Assembly (NCBI RefSeq): GCF_001598235.1
Contig: NZ_BCYO01000031.1
Span: forward strand, 1 to 42,278
DNA from: Polaromonas jejuensis NBRC 106434
GTDB taxonomy: Bacteria > Pseudomonadota > Gammaproteobacteria > Burkholderiales > Burkholderiaceae_C
DNA length: 42,278 nucleotides
Direction: 5' to 3'
The translations under genes were made by a program, and so were the position numbers. Position 1 is the stretch's first letter; each line of letters begins with the position of its first letter. This document shows positions 40,548 to 42,278 of the stretch, piece after piece. A model generated the notes under the pieces. The model did no database searches. It was not told the DNA's origin and saw only the letters and a list, made by a program, of their open reading frames with translations.

Positions 40548-42188
40548 ATGAACCGCCCCGCGCTCAACCCGGCACCCAGCCCCGTGCCTTCCCGGCCGCG
40601 CCTCGCCAGCCCCATCGTATTGGCGACCTTGAACGCCAAATACATCCACGCCTCGCTGGGCCTGCGTTACCTGCTGGCCAATATGGATGCGCATGGCGGC
40701 GCGGGCCTGCGCGAGCAGACGCAGCTGCGTGAATTCGTCATCCAGCAGCGCCCCACGCAGATCGTCGAAGAGCTGCTGGCGCTGCAGCCCGAGGTGATAG
40801 GCCTGGGCATCTACATCTGGAATGTGGTGGAGACCACCCAGGTGGTGCGCCTGCTCAAAACTTTGCGGCCCGACATCAAGGTGGTGCTGGGCGGGCCCGA
40901 GGTCAGTTTTGAGACCGGCGAGCAGGAGATCTGCCGGCTGGCCGATCATGTGATCACCGGCTGGGGCGATGTGAGCTTTCCCAAGCTCTGCCGCGCGCTG
41001 CTCGATGGCCCCAAGCCGCTCATGAAGGTGATCGCCGGCGAGCAGCCCGCGCTGGCCGAACTGGCCTTGCCCTACCACGAGTACACCGATCAAGACCTGG
41101 CCAAACGCCTGCTGTATGTGGAAGCCTCGCGCGGCTGCCCGTTCAAGTGCGAGTTCTGCCTGAGCTCGCTCGACAAGACCGCCTGGGCCTTTGAGCTGGA
41201 TCTGTTCATGGCCGAGATGGACGCGCTCTACCAGCGCGGCGCGCGCAACTTCAAGTTTGTCGATCGCACCTTCAATTTGAAGGTGGGCCACTCGGTACGC
41301 ATCCTGCAGTTTTTCCTGGACCGGATGGCGCCTGACTTGTTCGTTCATTTTGAAGTCGTGCCCGACAGCCTGCCGGACCGCCTGAAAGCGCTGATAGCCC
41401 AGTTCCCGGCCGGCTCGCTGCAGTTTGAAGTCGGCATCCAGAGCTTCAACCCCGAAGTGCAGCAGCGCATCTCGCGCAAGCAGGACAACCTCAAGACCGC
41501 CGACAACCTGCGCTGGCTGGTCACTGAAAGCCAGGCCCATGTGCATGCCGACCTGATTTTTGGCCTGCCCGGTGAAACCCTGGAAAGTTTTGCCCAGGGT
41601 TTTGACAGGCTTCATGAACTGGCGCCGCACGAAATCCAGTTCGGCATTTTGAAGCGCCTGCGCGGCACGCCCATCACCCGGCACACCGCCGACTACGCGA
41701 TGGCCTACGACCCGCAAACGCCCTACACGATTTTGCAGAACTCGACGATTGACTTTGCCACCATGCAGCGCATCAACCGCTTTGCGCGCTACTGGGAGAT
41801 GGTGGCGAATTCGGGGCGCTTTGCGTTGGGACTGAAGCTGCTTTTGGGGCCGGGTTCGGCCTTCAACCATTTCCTGGCCTTCAGCGACTGGCTGTGGCAG
41901 ACCACGGGCAAGACGCATGAGTTTGCGCTGGAGAAGCTGGTGGATTTGTTGTTTGAGCATCTGACGGCCGTGCGTGGACTGGCTGAGCACGAGGTGCATG
42001 CTGCGTTGCTGGCGGATTACCGGGCCAGTGGAGCGCGGGGGCGGCCTCAATGCCTGGCTGAACTGCTGAGTGCCGAGCGGCTTGCCGTGCCCGTCGCGTC
42101 CGGCAAGCTGAGGGCTGAGCGGCAAAGCCGGCATGTCAATCAGCTGGCGCATCGCGAGGAGATTCAGAAGGCTGCGGCGGCTGCTTGA
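40548..42188 (+). CDS. B12-binding radical SAM protein (DUF4080)
   Basis: A 546-aa protein. An N-terminal cobalamin-binding-like domain (residues about 25-150, with GLGIYIWNVVETTQVVRLLK and VVLGGPEVSFE) precedes a radical SAM domain with the cluster motif C197-x3-C201-x2-C204 (SRGCPFKCEFC). QFEVGIQSFN and HADLIFGLPGETLESF follow in the barrel. The C-terminal region is DUF4080-like and helical. The substrate is unknown; such enzymes do methylations or rearrangements using B12. The DxHxxG cobalamin motif is not obvious, as is common in this subfamily. No ribosome-binding site is clear before ATG 40548. Confidence 0.92.
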   Translation: MNRPALNPAPSPVPSRPRLASPIVLATLNAKYIHASLGLRYLLANMDAHGGAGLREQTQLREFVIQQRPTQIVEELLALQPEVIGLGIYIWNVVETTQVVRLLKTLRPDIKVVLGGPEVSFETGEQEICRLADHVITGWGDVSFPKLCRALLDGPKPLMKVIAGEQPALAELALPYHEYTDQDLAKRLLYVEASRGCPFKCEFCLSSLDKTAWAFELDLFMAEMDALYQRGARNFKFVDRTFNLKVGHSVRILQFFLDRMAPDLFVHFEVVPDSLPDRLKALIAQFPAGSLQFEVGIQSFNPEVQQRISRKQDNLKTADNLRWLVTESQAHVHADLIFGLPGETLESFAQGFDRLHELAPHEIQFGILKRLRGTPITRHTADYAMAYDPQTPYTILQNSTIDFATMQRINRFARYWEMVANSGRFALGLKLLLGPGSAFNHFLAFSDWLWQTTGKTHEFALEKLVDLLFEHLTAVRGLAEHEVHAALLADYRASGARGRPQCLAELLSAERLAVPVASGKLRAERQSRHVNQLAHREEIQKAAAAA

Positions 42189-42278
42189 GCCTTTTGACGC
42201 CTTGTGTGAGGTCATCGCCGCGCCCTTCACTACCAAGCCGGGGGTAGCCCGGCAGCTAGTCACTTTCTTTTGCTTCGC
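42189..42278. other. end of window, start of a repeat-like intergenic sequence
   Basis: The last bases (GCAGCTAGTCACTTTCTTTT, then GCTTCGC) look like the beginning of a common intergenic palindrome of Burkholderiales in which CTTTCTTTTGCTTCGCC is followed by its complement. It is cut by the window edge, so this cannot be confirmed. Confidence 0.3.

Noticed and set aside
40527..42263. Long leftward open frame of 578 codons opposite the radical SAM gene
   Set aside because: Antisense shadow. The forward frame carries the Cys cluster and barrel motifs.
1..42278. CRISPR arrays, rRNA operons, complete insertion sequences
   Set aside because: No regularly spaced direct repeats with unique spacers, no rRNA-like sequence and no intact transposase frame were seen. 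The only tandem repeat is the two-copy unit in priA.

Overview
The window looks like chromosomal DNA of a high-GC betaproteobacterium of the Burkholderiales, most likely Comamonadaceae (Polaromonas/Rhodoferax/Variovorax-like). Grounds: a PHB-granule phasin, DUF4148 proteins, a beta-alanine:pyruvate transaminase next to a LysR regulator, adjacent hemE and priA, and many short GCTAT...ATAGC palindromes in and between genes. No taxonomic search was run.

Layout. 1-5.1 kb: visibly less GC-rich accessory DNA with a NERD nuclease-helicase fusion, an unrecognised 219-aa protein and an AlpA-type regulator. It ends at a tRNA-3'-flank-like sequence just before an intact tRNA-Lys(CTT). 5.2-9.2 kb: a core phasin and a DUF6494 gene lie among relics, namely a tyrosine integrase broken by a nonsense codon and a frameshift, and a frameshifted DUF4148 gene. 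9.2-18.6 kb: ordinary high-GC genes (two LysR regulators, an intact DUF4148 protein, an omega-transaminase, outer-membrane phospholipase A with a secreted partner, Rep helicase, an AEC permease).

18.6-23.1 kb is the most interesting part: an ECF42-type sigma factor with a C-terminal TPR-like region, three DGPF/YciI-like genes (one a double-domain fusion), a membrane-anchored SRPBCC protein, and remnants of a second SRPBCC gene and an alpha/beta hydrolase. Three near-identical promoter-like elements (TGTCGATT, then CGTCATAC or CGTCGTAC after a 16-17 nt spacer) stand in front of the first DGPF gene, the SRPBCC gene and the DGPF-sigma pair. This reads as a compact, self-controlled sigma-factor regulon.

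23.1-27 kb: priA carries two in-frame 84-bp tandem copies of a palindromic repeat. The priA-hemE gap holds a perfect DnaA box in a 12-bp-periodic cluster. 27-34.5 kb: a GAF/PAS/GGDEF/EAL c-di-GMP protein, an RRM-like small protein, a SAM methyltransferase, a CoA-binding protein and an OmpR/2CSK_N-type two-component system. 34.6-37.4 kb: a nitrate/sulfonate/taurine-type ABC importer, divergent from the two-component system that may control it. 37.5-42.3 kb: a DsbD/ScsB-type thiol-disulfide transporter, an AlaX editing hydrolase and a B12-binding radical SAM protein. I see no rRNA and no CRISPR array.
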